Positions 35,730 through 47,698 of a stretch of 64,000 bases of DNA are shown one piece after another; the stretch's first letter is position 1; every line of letters starts with the position of its first letter. The stretch lies in assembly GCA_016617855.1 (NCBI GenBank), contig JAECUM010012941.1:1-64000 (forward strand). The letters are read 5' to 3'. The position numbers and the translations under genes were made by a program. This DNA is from Megalonaias nervosa (lineage: Eukaryota; Mollusca; Bivalvia; Unionida; Unionidae). The notes beneath the pieces are model-generated. The model did not search any database. It had not been told where the DNA came from and was given only the letters and a program-made list of their open reading frames with translations.

Positions 35730-36370
35730 TAAGAAAGGCTGTATGTGCTAAACATATGTTTACAAAATACACTATATGGATCATAGAAAGCATGGGAAAA
35801 CTACAGAAAGCAGAGAAATTCGATAAACAAATTAAACAATAAGTCTCTGAGATGAAACTTTTTAGAAAGATGTGCTGGGGCATTAACTCTGTAAACTTTT
35901 TTTCAACAATTAAGCCCGAGTTTTTCTAATAAACGTTCTGCTGGTCAATGTAAGATCAATCTTCTTTAAGGAACAAAAATTGTAAACAATGCCAGAGAAA
36001 TACTTGAAATCAGCAATAATTATTATGTGGTCAGTCCTCAAACATTTGGTCCTTTTGACTCTTCAAAATCATCACACAAGCAAGGCATTTATGGACAATA
36101 GTAACAGACGCGAGTTTTGAACTGAAGAAGATTAACGATGAAGACGGGTATAAAATTATAGAAAATTTAAAATCGAAGAAAGCTACTTCGGTGAAGACGG
36201 GTATAAAATTATAGAAAATTTAAAATCGAAGAAAGCTACTTCGGTGTGTGTGTGTGGGGGGGGGGGGATTTCTTGCGAAACCGATAAAATCTGGGGGCTC
36301 CAACCCTTGTTCGCCATGTTGCAGATGTAATTAATAAAACTTTACAGTCCATCTTATTCCTCCTAATCCT
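35730..36370. other. Short duplication, otherwise nothing recognised
   Basis: A 53-bp block (GAAGACGGGTATAAAATTAT ... AGCTACTTCGGT) occurs twice in a row at 36138-36190 and 36192-36244, followed by a GT/G run. It may belong to the LINE that starts just downstream. Confidence 0.7.
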
Positions 36371-36374
36371 CTAA

Positions 36375-37875
36375 AGGAAGCTTAGTAGTTTAAGATTTTC
36401 AAAAAGATCAACCGACTTGATAAAAGTAACTATAGACCTGTTAGTATTCTACTCATCTTATCCAAACTATATGAAAAAGCAATTGAGACCCATTTAGCAA
36501 GATATTTTGAGAACATTTGGAACAAATATTTGGGTGTTTTTCGAAAATGTCATGGATGCCAGACAACTCTGTTTCGTTTACTTGAAGACTGGAAGAAGCC
36601 ATTTGAGGAAAACATATATGTAGCTGCAGTTCTGATTGATTTATCTAAGGTTTTTGACTGCCTCCCCGATGATATTGCCATTTGCAAACTTAGAGTTTAT
36701 GGTATGTCAGATGACTCAGTAGGACTCTTACTGAGCTTTAAGTCATATCGGAAGCAGCAAATTAAGAGGCAGGGTGTCTCGAGTAGACGGCTTGAAATTC
36801 ATAAAGGGCTTGGACAAGTGGTCAATCCTGAAACCTTTGCTCTCTAATGCTTTATCCACGATATTCTTTTAGTTTTTAAATATGGCTCTTTAATATAACT
36901 ATGGTGATGATAACACTCTGTTATTTTCCTCACCTGACTTTGTTACACTGCTTGACACATTTAAAACAGAGTACAACATTTTGACTGACTGCATCACTGC
37001 GAACAAAATGCAAATCAACTCGGAAAGGTTTCAAGCACTGCGGTTTAAAAAAGACATTCAGTATGAAGCCTGTACATAACATAAGAAGTGCTGTCATAAA
37101 CGGTGAAGAAACTGTTAAACTGCTAGAAGATGACACTGAAAGAACAGTTCGATTCACATGTTAAAGAGAATCTTTGTAGGAAAGCTTCTGGTCAGAATTA
37201 TCTAGACTCAACAAACTAACACTCTTGTACAAATTGATCCGTTCCAAACTGAGTTTAAATCCCTTAGCAGGGCACTTTTGTACCACCCTGGCAATTCTGT
37301 CTCCTAGACTGGGATTTCTGTTCCTTAGACCAGCATTTCTGCAGTGGTATTGAATACTGCTAAGCTTCAAAGAAAAAAAGAAAAACAAAAACAACAACAA
37401 CAAAAAATACCACAACAAGAGCGTGCTCTGAGATTTGTGTCGGATGATTACACACAAGAGCGTGCTCTGAGATTTGTGTCGGATGATTACACACAAGAGC
37501 GTGCTCTGAGATTGACGTATGGTGATTACACAGTTCTTATGAACCCTTACGTAAGGTATAAATGCCAATCCTGAAGGTGCAAAGACTTTGGCTTGAGAGC
37601 TTATCACAATTCTGAATAAGTGTGCTCCCAAATGTTTGGATGATTTGATACGTTTTAAACACAATACATACAATTTTTAGATATTAAAATTTTTTAGACG
37701 ACCCAAGCATTAAAACCTCAACATATGAAAATGTTGTTTTAGATGTGCAGCTGTCATTCTACGGAATGAGCTTCCCAATCATCGTAGAGAACAATCAAAT
37801 TTTAATATGTTTGGATCATTAATTTTATCATGGAATGGTAAACACTGTAAATATAATATCTGTAAATAATACCAC
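36375..37875 (+). pseudogene. LINE ORF2 remnant with YGDD reverse-transcriptase motif
   Basis: Blocks of a non-LTR RT follow in order: a PVSILL..LSKLYEKAI block (36425-36490), CHGCQTTLFRLLEDWK and AAVLIDLSKVFDCLPDD (36540-36670), SYRKQQIK (36745-36770), then in other frames YGDDNTLLFSSPDF at 36900-36941, with YGDD where LINEs carry (F/Y)ADD. C-terminal blocks IQ/QERALRFV.DDYT (37415-37520) and ELPNH...WNGKHCKYN (37755-37860) complete the order. Multiple stops and frameshifts kill it. The family looks like the CR1/L2-like group, but that is a judgement from motif wording. Confidence 0.88.
37415..37530 (+). repeat. 45-bp in-frame triplication inside the LINE
   Basis: CAAGAGCGTGCTCTGAGATT + TGTGTCGGATGATTACACA is present three times in tandem (the third copy mutated to GACGTATGGTGATTACACA). 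Each unit encodes one QERALRFVSDDYT phrase that occurs once in normal LINEs of this kind. Confidence 0.92.
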
Positions 37876-40800
37876 AATCCCACAATAACCCCCACCCCCT
37901 CAACTCGCCGACCATAATAATATGTTACAATCTGCGTAAATTGATGGTTTTGCTTTTAATTTAAATTTCTATTTTAACATATTATAACAAATAACCTAGC
38001 CTTTGTTTTTTATCCTTCAAATCACCCTAACTAGTTGTTTTTAGTTACCTAATACAATTTCACTTTTAATTATTGCCTTCTTAAAAAACCTTACTTGTTT
38101 ATATTTTACGTTATGTGCTAAGTGTTTTGTCCAATTGTATCTAAGTGTTAGGCTGTCATTGTATGTTTTGCAAAGCATGTTTGATTTTATGTCTTGTTTA
38201 TTTATGCCACGTCGGTAAAAAGCTCATTAAAGCTTATGCTGACTTATTTTAAATCAAGCTGACTACAAATAAATCTAACCTTATTTAAGTTACTTTGTCC
38301 TATCTTAAATCGGTTGAAGTCTCAAAAAGACAGTATTAAACTGCGACATGATCATACGACCGCATGACCAGTCTTGAGTACGTTTAAAATGTTGGCGGTT
38401 CAGTGCGAATTTTTAAGTGAATTGTTTTGGTTGGGGATATTGCTTCTGAGAAAATGAGTAATACTGGAACAGATATGTAAGCAAATTGCATCCAAGAATA
38501 ACTTTCTGTTTTCTGACGCAGACTTTCAAGCCAGAGCTGAAATTATTTCAAATGCAAGCTGGTCAAATGTACACAATTTTACCGAAAATACCTTCTTAAA
38601 ACATGCAAAAGTGTTTCCACGAGCGAACAATGTAAATCCAATTTTTAAAACATGAATAGCCCTCAGTAGAATTCCTAAAAAGGGTTGTAGTTACCAGAGT
38701 CGAGTTAAGAGAGAAAATTGCCTCATTTTGTATTCATCCTTTCATGTTCGAATACTAATTTTTTCACGCATGCCTAGTGACTGTCTATGAAGGTCACTTG
38801 TTCTAACCCGAATATCGACCCGAACTTGAAACTAGTCCAACTATCGATTTCAACTGCCAATGTTTATTTTCAACTTCTGTGCGTAAATAAACATGATGTC
38901 TAGCTTTGGAGAAACCTTGCAAACGTAAAAACTCTATAAAATTATAGGATAAACAAAGAGTTTGGATAGAAACACTACTAATTGTCAGGTATGAAGATCG
39001 ATGGGTCTGACCTGGTGTTAAATTTCACATATCATGGGGGGGGGGGATTTATGAACAGATATGTTGGCAAAACTCCTGGCTTTCGTTGACGCTCATCGGA
39101 TTACAGAATCAGAATAATATAGTTTTGGGCATTCCAATGATAATATCGTATCCCAGGCACGACTGTGAGCAGCCCTTCTCAACGTAGAAATAAACTGTTA
39201 ACAACAAAGAACGCTAACATTAACCATTCATATATGAAGTCATATAGCAAGCCATTAAATTCCTTTGAATGTCAAGTTTTGCAAATGTCAAGTGCCAAGT
39301 TGAATAAACATGAGTCAGATGCATATCTTGACCACTGATGAAATCACGGTTACAAAACAGTGACGGATCCAGATGTTGGTTCGCAGATTCAGACGCACAC
39401 CACCCCGTCCCCTCCCCATTCCCATTTCCATTTAAAAAGAAAAAGTTTTCAAAACCAAAGAACAAAGAAAGTTCTAAGGAAGCAACCACTAATTCTCGCA
39501 ACAAAAAACCGTTGAAAATATTCTGGCTCAGCCTCCGGAAAGTGTATATAATCAAGAACAAATAAAATCAAGATTGTTTTATTCGGGTGAACCCGTTATA
39601 AAGTAAGTATAAGATAAAATTAGACAAAACACCAGCAATATTTAAGTCTGCAAGAGGTGTGGATGAACAGGTCCCTAAAGTTCACACAAAACTTGCCCGT
39701 TTATCTCTTCGCATGATTTCACACTGCCATCAAGGCAGAAAGGTCCAAGATGGCCTGTTTCGCTTGGAAGTAGTCCAAGACATTTACATTTGCGAATGTT
39801 CACGAATGTTACATTTGTAATCTCTGGGTAATGATGCACAATTTCGTTCACGATTACTAATTTCTAAGTTACAGGATGTGAATTAACGTTTATTCGATAA
39901 ATGTCTGCTTTTCCAACTCTTCTTTTAATGCATGGATACTACATGATGTTGAACCAGACTGGGATGCTACTGTGGTTTAATAGGTTTTCATCAGTTGTCA
40001 CAGTGAACCGGTTGTCACACAATGCAGGGATCTCCCTTGGATAAGAGGTATTCATTGTCAAGAAAAAATAACAAGATACAGTTAAAATAAATTCATTCTG
40101 TCGATAATAGCAGTCACTTATCAATGGCATAGTCGTCGTCAAAATTGTTTCAATGTTTCAAACATTTCACTTGCATATATTTCTTAAAACCCAAGATTCT
40201 CATCATACTCGGCATAAATCGTTCTGAACCTAAGACATTTCATTCAACAACACGCTCCGTTGCATCTTTTACTTTCGGGTCAAGGTGACGGTCATTGAAA
40301 GATTGCGCTTCGGTTTCAGTTGAATTTTGTTTTTTCATTTCTTGATATTTCCTAAACGCCTGGATAAGTTCTCTTCATACTCGGGATTAACCGTGCAGAC
40401 GCCACGGCAATTCATTCTGTGAAATGCTGGCTCGACCCTTTTACCTTGAGATCAATGTTACAGCCGTATAATATTCAGGTGTTTTTGCTTACGAATTTTT
40501 CATTTGCCTAGAATTTCTAAACCCTTGGTAGATTTTCTTCACACTTGGGATGAATTATTAGAAGTTAATACAATTCAGTCTAAATGATGCTGGCTCGCCT
40601 GTTTCTTTGTAGTTAAGATAACAGTAACATAAAATCTGAGTTAAGGTTTTGTGTTAAGTTTCTGTATTTTCCCAGATCACTCTACGGCACGCTCACTAGC
40701 CTCTTTGACCTTGGAGTCAAGGTCACGTTCATAGAAAATTTATGTGAATACTTCCGTTGAGGTTTCAATTTTCTGCTGTTTTCGTATATTTCCTAACTCC

Positions 40801-42046
40801 TGGGGGGATTATCTTTATACTTTGGACAAATCATTATGAAACTAAGGCAAATCATTATACGACCTTCTCGCTAAATTTTCTGACCTTGGGACCAGGGCCA
40901 CATGTTTCACGGTAATACTTTAATCGTGCGTTCGACATGCAAGCCCTGTCCTTTTGGCTGAAAAGGACCCTATAGGACCAATATAAATATAGTGTTTCCT
41001 TTGCTTCTAGTGAAACATTAAGAGACTGAGCTAATTGGTCCATTACATTTTCTTGGTGGCCCCTTAAATTTTCAAATGGCTGTTTGCTTTTCGTAATTTT
41101 GCATTGCTTTAAATAGGAAACAGGACCAAAGATCCATAAAAATACTAGCGGTCTTGTAAACTAGGGGGAACCATGCAACGCATGATTATTTTAGATATTC
41201 TGCAGAATTTTGGGTTTTCGAAATTATCTTTTAAACTTCAGTTTACATTCCTCTACCAACCAAAAGTACTGCACCCAATTAAGAAATAAGTATGCACCAT
41301 GCGGCAACTGGTGCAGACCCTCTAGCTAAAGTAATCTATGAGAATATGGTTTATTCTAAAGCGCTTGAAATGGTTTCTAAGTAGGTTTGTTTCTCCGCAA
41401 TGATATGTTTTATATCAAATACACCGAAATCAATGATGTAAAATGGAGAAGAGACACTTATATGTAAACATCCTCGTATTATATAAACCTACATTGTCTG
41501 ATTCTCAAACTTTTTAATCAGGGAAAGGAAAGATGTCCCAAAAAGTGGAAATGAACGTTTACAAACGCTTTCAAAAATCAAGGAATGAAAGAATTGCGAT
41601 TTCCGAATCACATACATTCTGTTCATAGCTTCGTATACAGACGTACCACATATTTTGATCCATGCAATAGGTCAGATGTCCCTGGGGTAGAGTAATAATA
41701 TTAGCAACATATTAAAGGCAAAAGGTTCTGAATTTCATGCACGAAAAGTATACGGAAATAAATAATTTATCCTTGCAAAAACCAGTATCTGTCTCATGGA
41801 CAAAACCTAAATTACAACACCAACCACTGTGGTGAAGAAAGCATAAGGACCGGAAGCAATAACTTCCAGGACTTTTGAATAGCAAATAGAAATACACTTT
41901 TGAACATCTACCTCCAAAGTGTGAAACAGGAAGATTCGCTTGGTCTGAAGGGACGCTAAGTCAGTGGCGACAAATTCCAAGGAATATGCGCGGAACGAGC
42001 TTACTGCGTAATCGTATGCGCTGTCCGTGAGAAATATTTAATGCAT
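37876..42046. other. No gene recognised
   Basis: About 4.2 kb. The first 300-400 bp are probably the LINE 3' UTR (ending near the ACGTCGGTAAAAAGCTCATT region, 38210-38235). The rest has short frames only and a GGGG run near 39038. The segment 40260-40900 shows loosely repeated phrases (GACCTTGGAGTCAAGGTCAC / TTACCTTGAGATCAATGTTA) about 100-150 bp apart, a faint degenerate tandem repeat. Confidence 0.4.
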
Positions 42047-42054
42047 CAGGAAAC

Positions 42055-42162
42055 CACAGGGGCTCGATCGTTGCTTACAATTTACCTGTCATACATGTAC
42101 TTTATAATATTATATAGTACATGGATGACGGTAAATTGTAAGCAACGATACGAGCCCCTGTG
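42055..42162. mobile_element. Palindromic hAT-like MITE, 108 bp, with 8-bp target duplication
   Basis: The ends CACAGGGGCTCG (42055-42066) and CGAGCCCCTGTG (42151-42162) are exact inverse copies. Pairing continues through CGTTGCTTACAATTTACC and ATGTACT almost to the centre. CAGGAAAC flanks both sides (42047-42054 and 42163-42170), a perfect 8-bp target duplication. Half-copies of the same end lie in the 201-bp tandem repeat at 43715-44117. Confidence 0.93.
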
Positions 42163-42289
42163 CAGGAAACTTAACGCTGTACTGAGATCGTGCCACTCAG
42201 CCATTTCCGTCAGATCGTGAAATAACCTCGGAAGTGGTTGTAGAAATACGCGATAATTTGATGTGTTTCGTGAGTCGCCTTTGGCGGCC

Positions 42290-42370
42290 AGGGCCGACAA
42301 GAAGATGAAGGGGGCAACTGGGATATATCCCCGGGGCCCAGGCCCGGGCCCGTAGGGGGTCCGGGCCGAA
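42290..42370. mobile_element. Possible transposon end (GC-rich GGGCCC-type)
   Basis: A very GC-rich stretch (GGCCCAGGCCCGGGCCCGTA) in AT-rich surroundings starts with CAGGGCCGACAAGAAGATGA. This resembles the ends of a widespread class of hAT-like MITEs, but the partner end is not found. Confidence 0.3.
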
Positions 42371-42957
42371 CAACACTTTTAATTTTATAAAAGAGAAATT
42401 TTGTTTGAACAAGAACTAGGACAGACCCGGTTGTTTCTTACCCCAAGGCCCGTGATCGCTCTCTACGGCCCTGTTGGCGGCATGTACTACACAAGTTACG
42501 ACAGAAAAGGTGGAGATTGTTATGATTGTGGCTTTGTCTTCTTCCGCCGCCACATTGTTCATGTAAAAGCAAGTAATTCAGAACAGAGTTCTCAGCGGTA
42601 ACGAATTACAGCCCAGGTTTTATTTTCCGACTTGACAGAAGAGGCTGAGGATGTTCCGAGTGGCAAGGCTATTTAATGCTCTGGGAACCTTAACTCTGTA
42701 GAGAAATCAATTCTGATCAGGAATATTTTAATGCACAAGAAACTTTAACTCTGTACTGGGATCGATTTTTGTAAGGAATAATTATGAACATTAACTTTGT
42801 GCTGAGCTCGAATCTTGTCAGGAATATTTTTTATGCACCAGGAACCTTAACTCTGTACTGAACTCGAAACTAATATCCCAACTATATCACAGTAAAAAAA
42901 AAAATTGCAGCACCTTGTTTCATGTAGATCATACTGAGAATGAGACCTATTGACACA

Positions 42958-43234
42958 GAATACGGAATGCGGGAGGTTGCCGGTTCGAACCTCGGCCGAG
43001 TCATCCCAAAGACTTGTAAAAATGGTAAAAACAGCTGCCTCGCTAGGTGCTCAGCATTAAGAGGTTAGTGTTAGGACTGGTCGGCCTGGTGTCAAGATAT
43101 TTTGACTGGGTGGGGCATCGTGCTATATGTCTGCGGCATGATGTCCCAGTCTTAGACATCACTATAAACTGTCACACTCCAGACATTGTAGCGATATGAC
43201 TGAAAAATTGTTAAAGGTACGTTAAAAATCGAAA

Positions 43235-43266
<32 letters not shown>
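42958..43266 (+). mobile_element. SINE family 1, copy D, lacking its A box
   Basis: Starts at GAATACGGAATGCGGGAGGT, keeps the B box GGTTCGAACCTC and the whole body (ACTTGTAAAAATGGTAAAAA; AGGTTAGTGTTAGGACTGGT; CAGACATTGTAGCGATATGA) and ends with about 14 CA units. It is 5'-truncated inside the tRNA-like head. Confidence 0.88.
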
Positions 43267-43552
43267 CCTAAACAGATGTCACCTAAGGGGACTATTGAAC
43301 TCTTGTCCAATTAGGCGACGTTTTGAGTAATTTTCAAACGTTATTGAGTCACTCTTCTTTATGAGAGATACTACAGTGGGAATATATTTTTGCAGGAACT
43401 AGTGTCGACTGTTCACACTTGAATTATACCATTTATCACAATTTTGAAATGGGTACTCCCAAGGGTACGAAGACTGGTGTATAGAGAATTGCGAGAGAGG
43501 GAAAAACATGCATTTGTAAGCAAAACTATCGAAGTATACGAAAAACTTAGAG

Positions 43553-43606
43553 CAGTGCTTTCCAACGTGCGGCCCGCGCGCTGATTTTAAAAGGCCCGCC
43601 AGAGCT
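43553..43606 (+). mobile_element. Fragment resembling the end of a hAT element
   Basis: CAGTGCTTTCCAACGTGCGG + CCCGCG looks like the terminal CAGTGGTTCCCAA..TGCGGCCCGC ends of Charlie-like hAT families. No partner end is identified. Confidence 0.35.
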
Positions 43607-43714
43607 CGAGTAATTTTCTGTGCATTTATCCGAAGTTTGGCGTGATCATGGCCATGTCGATCAGTAGCGTTGGAAAATGGTCTGGCATTCCTTAAAGGTA
43701 TGATAGTATGCCAA

Positions 43715-44117
43715 ACTTCGGATACGCATACAAAGTCGAATTCCTGAGCTAAACATCGGTACCAAATTTATTACCTTACGCGAAATGTAGCTTGAAATAT
43801 CAGCGTTTATTCTTAAATAGGTCGCGCGAGAAATGAGTTAAGTGTCCTCCCATGTAGTTATTATATAGTGCATGTATGACAGGTAAATTTGTAAGCAACT
43901 ATACGAGCCCCTGTGACTTCGGATACGCATCCAAAGTCGAATGCCTGAGCTAAACAGCGGTACCAAATTTATTACGCTACGCTAAATGTAGCTCGAAATA
44001 TCGGCGTTTATTATTAAATAGGTAGCGCGAGAAAGGAGAGAAGCGTCCTCCCTTGTAGTTATTATATAGTACATGTATGACAGGTAACTTGTAAGCAACG
44101 ATACGAGCCCTGTGAAG
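43715..44117. repeat. Tandem duplication, 201-bp unit, two copies, ending in MITE termini
   Basis: ACTTCGGATACGCATACAAA begins both units (43715 and 43916). Each ends with TGACAGGTAA..TTGTAAGCAA and TACGAGCCCCTGTG (or CGAGCCCTGTG), the same terminus as the MITE at 42055-42162. The two units differ by roughly 10%. Confidence 0.88.
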
Positions 44118-44934
44118 TATACGGGATTGTCAGATTTAAAATCCCAACCAAGCCACGGGCAGTTTTTGAATAAACTCGGAAATATGCCGAGTTTGCCGGC
44201 TTTCAAAAGATTGCTCCTTAAAGGCTGTTTTGACGCGTGTCGCCGATTTTAAGATGACTTTGTGAAAACTGTTAATAATGTAACTCGCGAGAAATTTTCT
44301 CACAAATGTGTTTGGAAATCAATTCCACGCGTATTTATTTATTAATCTTTAAAGTGTCAATTTACCATTCTCTAGTACAAACAAGTGGCGTTTATTATCT
44401 ATTGTTTACGTACTAATTACTGGAGACCGATTAATAATTACAGGTTGACAAATAATTCAATAGATAACTATGTGTTCTCAAAGCACCCAGTTGTGAGTAT
44501 ACATAAAGCAGTGTGTTATTATTGTCGATATTGCCGCGAAAATAAATCTGCTATTGTATCTTGGGAAAACATACGCGCAACATTAAGACATTAATAAAAT
44601 TAAGTGAACACCATTCTCTTCTAGTTATGTTCAATTTTTCAGTTCAAGGTCTTTGACCCGAATTCCTCGCTCTCTTCAAAATCGACCTATTTCTAAATAC
44701 TTATCTATCGCTCCATTTATCTATCTTTGCTCGTCTTTATCATCTACACTATCTCTTTACTATTGACAAATATCGTTCTTGATAACTTTAATTATCGGCA
44801 TATGATTTTAAGTGGCAATGAAAGATAAAAAGGAAAAAGTTCTTATGAATATAACGCGATTTCCCTCCAAAAAATCCAGTTGTTAATTTTACCTTATTTT
44901 GAACCTTTAATTCTGAAACTGTATTGTCATATTT
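44118..44934. other. No gene recognised
   Basis: Short frames only (43982-44206 minus, 44385-44594 plus), with no domain. Confidence 0.4.
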
Positions 44935-45237
44935 TGGGGCAAGCCCATATCTTCCAAGGACAACTTTCAAATATCCGGTCATATGGGGCAAGCCCATGTC
45001 TTCCAAGGACAACGTTCAAATATCCGGTCATATAGGGTAAGCCCATGTCTTCCAAAGACAACATTCAAATATCCGGTCATATGGGGCAAGCCCATGTCTT
45101 CCAAGGACAACGTTCAAATATCCGGTCATATGGGGCAAGCCCATGTCTTCCAAGGACAACGTTCAAATATCCGGTCATATGGGGCAAGCCCATATCTTCC
45201 AAGGACAACGTTCAAATATCCGGTCATATGGGGCAAG
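44935..45237. repeat. Minisatellite, 49-bp unit, about 6.2 copies
   Basis: GGGCAAGCCCATGTCTTCCA + AGGACAACGTTCAAATATCC + GGTCATATG repeats with very few differences. Homogeneity suggests recent expansion. The two overlapping plus-strand ORFs (44983-45246, 45045-45269) read the same repeat in different frames because 49 is not divisible by 3. Confidence 0.95.
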
Positions 45238-45239
45238 CT

Positions 45240-46360
45240 GACGTAAACAAATTAGTAATTAAACGCTAATTAACGAGCAGGCAACTATTGATTTCGCACA
45301 CGAATCACTAAAAACCAGCAGTCACTATAACCCGTTGGGACAGTGAAAATTATCGCTAGTCTCTATCATAATAGTTAGGAAGTGGTGACGAGTCGCCAAG
45401 TCTTTCGTAGTTAATTGATCTATTTACTGTGTTGACTGAGTACCTACCAATACCCTGCAACTGGTACAAATGCTCGAGGCGCAAATGCACACGTTTTAAA
45501 CCACTCATCCACTCATCAAGTAGATTAGTACGATTAATGTCTAAACAATCTTCGCACAAGTGGAAGTCTCCGTATAGTATTGACCAATCTGAACAGTTCG
45601 CGTTCTCCAGCTCAATGATTAAGACAGGATTATGCAGAACAATGGGGTTTTAATAAGCATACAATACATTGTGCGGTAGCAATTGGAAATATGTCAATGT
45701 ATCCGCAAGGTGCGCAGCCGCCACCGATATAGCAGAAATTAGATGATGAGAAACAAGAGCGCGATCGCAAATATTATCACGAGAAGAAACAAGGTACCAA
45801 AATGATGGGGAAATGAAAACAAATGGCTGAAGTATGACCCAGGAAAGTCTGTGATGCTGTCTAGTTTCTGCATTGCATATTCGCAGAAATACGAAGAGAG
45901 ATGGAGTACTTCATTTGTTGATATGTATCAAAATTTTTATAACTCGTCCCCGGAATCACACAATGCAAGCGCCTTATACATAATGGACGAGGGATACGTG
46001 AAATCAGAACAGAAACTTATTTCCTCAGAAGCATAACAAACCGCGGCATCTAGATCTGATGATGAAACAGATACAGAAAAGAAATCAACATTGCATTCAT
46101 ATTTTCGCAAGTCTTGTTTGTAAAATACAGTTGCTATTGTATTGAGTTGATGTTAATAAATAACGAATGTTGAATTAGAAACAGAACTGGATTCTGTTTG
46201 ATTTTCGTTAAAAGAAAAAAGATCCGCTGGGTTAGTTAAACAAAAATCCTGATTTCGAGTCTCAATAACTACATGAAAGTAAGAAAACTTGGAGGACATA
46301 ATACAGAAGTTAAAAGCAGTTAGACAGGCGTTCTATTCTCTGTAAATCTTGCCGACTGTG
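45240..46360. other. No gene recognised
   Basis: Complementary ORFs at 45356-45559 (minus) and 45429-45653 (plus) overlap; neither has a recognisable domain. Confidence 0.4.
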
Positions 46361-46361
46361 G

Positions 46362-46575
46362 TTTTGTTAACTACAACTCGATTCAAGGGTTAGCGTGCTG
46401 GGTTTGCGACTAGAAGGATGCGGCCTCAAATTTTGCAAGGACCAGGATAGATCGGTCGTTGTTGTGTGCATCTTGGTAAGGCATTTTATCCGGATTGCCT
46501 CTGCACGACATAACATTTAAAGAACCGATGTGCCGTTAAACACCGAACCAGACCAAACCACACCAAAAACATAAC
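46362..46575 (+). mobile_element. Putative SINE (family 3) with ACCAAACC tail
   Basis: A tRNA-like or diverged head (ACTCGATTCAAGGGTTAGCG, GGTTTGCGACTAGAAGG) is followed by a body ending AAAGAACCGATGTGCCGTTA + AACACCGAACC and a simple tail of ACCAAACCA-type repeats. The GCCGTTAAACACC-plus-A/C-rich-tail ending is typical of invertebrate SINEs. Only one copy lies in the window. Confidence 0.55.
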
Positions 46576-46637
46576 CAAACCAAACCGAACCACAGCCTGG
46601 AAGTGACAAGGGAAATGTGATCAAACAGGGGTTATTG

Positions 46638-46880
46638 GTGTGTTGATGTGATCAGTTACTGGCCTTTTGATGTGCTGATGTGATCAGTTACGGGCCCATT
46701 GATCTGTTGATGCGATCAGTTAGGATCATATTGGTGTGTTGGTGTGATCAAATAGGGGCATATTGATGTGTTGATATGATCAGTTACGGGCCTATTGATG
46801 TGTTGATGTGATTAGTAAGGATCATATTGGTGTGTTGGTGTGATCAAATATGGGCATACTGATGTGTTGATGACCCTGTC
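46638..46880. repeat. Minisatellite, about 32-bp unit, about 8 copies
   Basis: TGATCAGTTACGGGCCTATT + GATGTGTTGATG, alternating with a variant AGGATCATATTGGTGTGTTG. The alternation suggests a 64-bp higher-order unit. Confidence 0.85.
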
Positions 46881-46901
46881 ATGCATTTGGAATTTAATAA
46901 C

Positions 46902-46994
46902 AATTACATTTATTTCATTTATAAACCATCAGGATGGGAAGGAATTTAATAAAAATTACATTTATTTTATTTATAAACCATCATGCATGGAAAA
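46902..46994. repeat. 46-bp tandem duplication
   Basis: AATTACATTTATTTCATTTA + TAAACCATCAGGATGG is duplicated once with small changes. Confidence 0.8.
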
Positions 46995-46999
46995 CATCC

Positions 47000-47695
47000 A
47001 AACGGGGTATCATCCCCATCAACCCCCACCACATAGGATGTTACGCCCCTACCCTCACCGCTCATGGAATATAGGGGTGGGGGTAGTGAGATGCGTGAAC
47101 AAAGGCACATACATGCATAGGATTCAACGGAACGCGATCATAATGATGGTAAATATTGTGCCAAATAAAACTTAATTTGTTTTTAAGGGAACAAAGAAAA
47201 AATTGTGAAAAAAACAGCTTTAGAAAGATAAAGCCTTGCGAATAAATGCAGAAATGTAATACAACAAGATAAATACAAAAGGTAAAGATGTTAAAATTTT
47301 GCAAAAGATATATAAAATAAAAAATAAAAGTACAACATATAAAATCCTTCATATATATGGTAATTTTTTTTACATAAACAGCATTCCCTCAAAAAAGTCT
47401 AAGAATTTCTCTTGTGGCACACAATCATGAAATTTAAGTTATCAAGAATTACTTCTGTCTTGTGTTTTAAGATACCTATTTTTAACACCAAGAAAGAACG
47501 AATTATGTGTTTACTTGGCTATTTCTGCAATTCTGATCACAGAAAACGAACATGAAGAAAATACAGCTATGTTGCTTCCGATCTTCAGTAAGAAAATACT
47601 CGATAACACACTAAAACAATATACAATCTGCAAGAAAACAAAAACAGAGGAGAAGCTGGGTTACTTAAGATGTTTACCTAGTGGAGAAAAAGGGT
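47000..47695. other. No gene recognised
   Basis: AT-rich. The frames 47062-47352 (minus) and 47515-47736 (plus) lack domains; the latter runs into the 23-bp repeat. Confidence 0.4.
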
Positions 47696-47698
47696 TTG

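Noticed and set aside
44983..45269. Repeat protein (GQAHVFQGQRSNIRSY units)
   Set aside because: The 49-bp unit is not a multiple of three, so the same phrase drifts between frames; it is a minisatellite.
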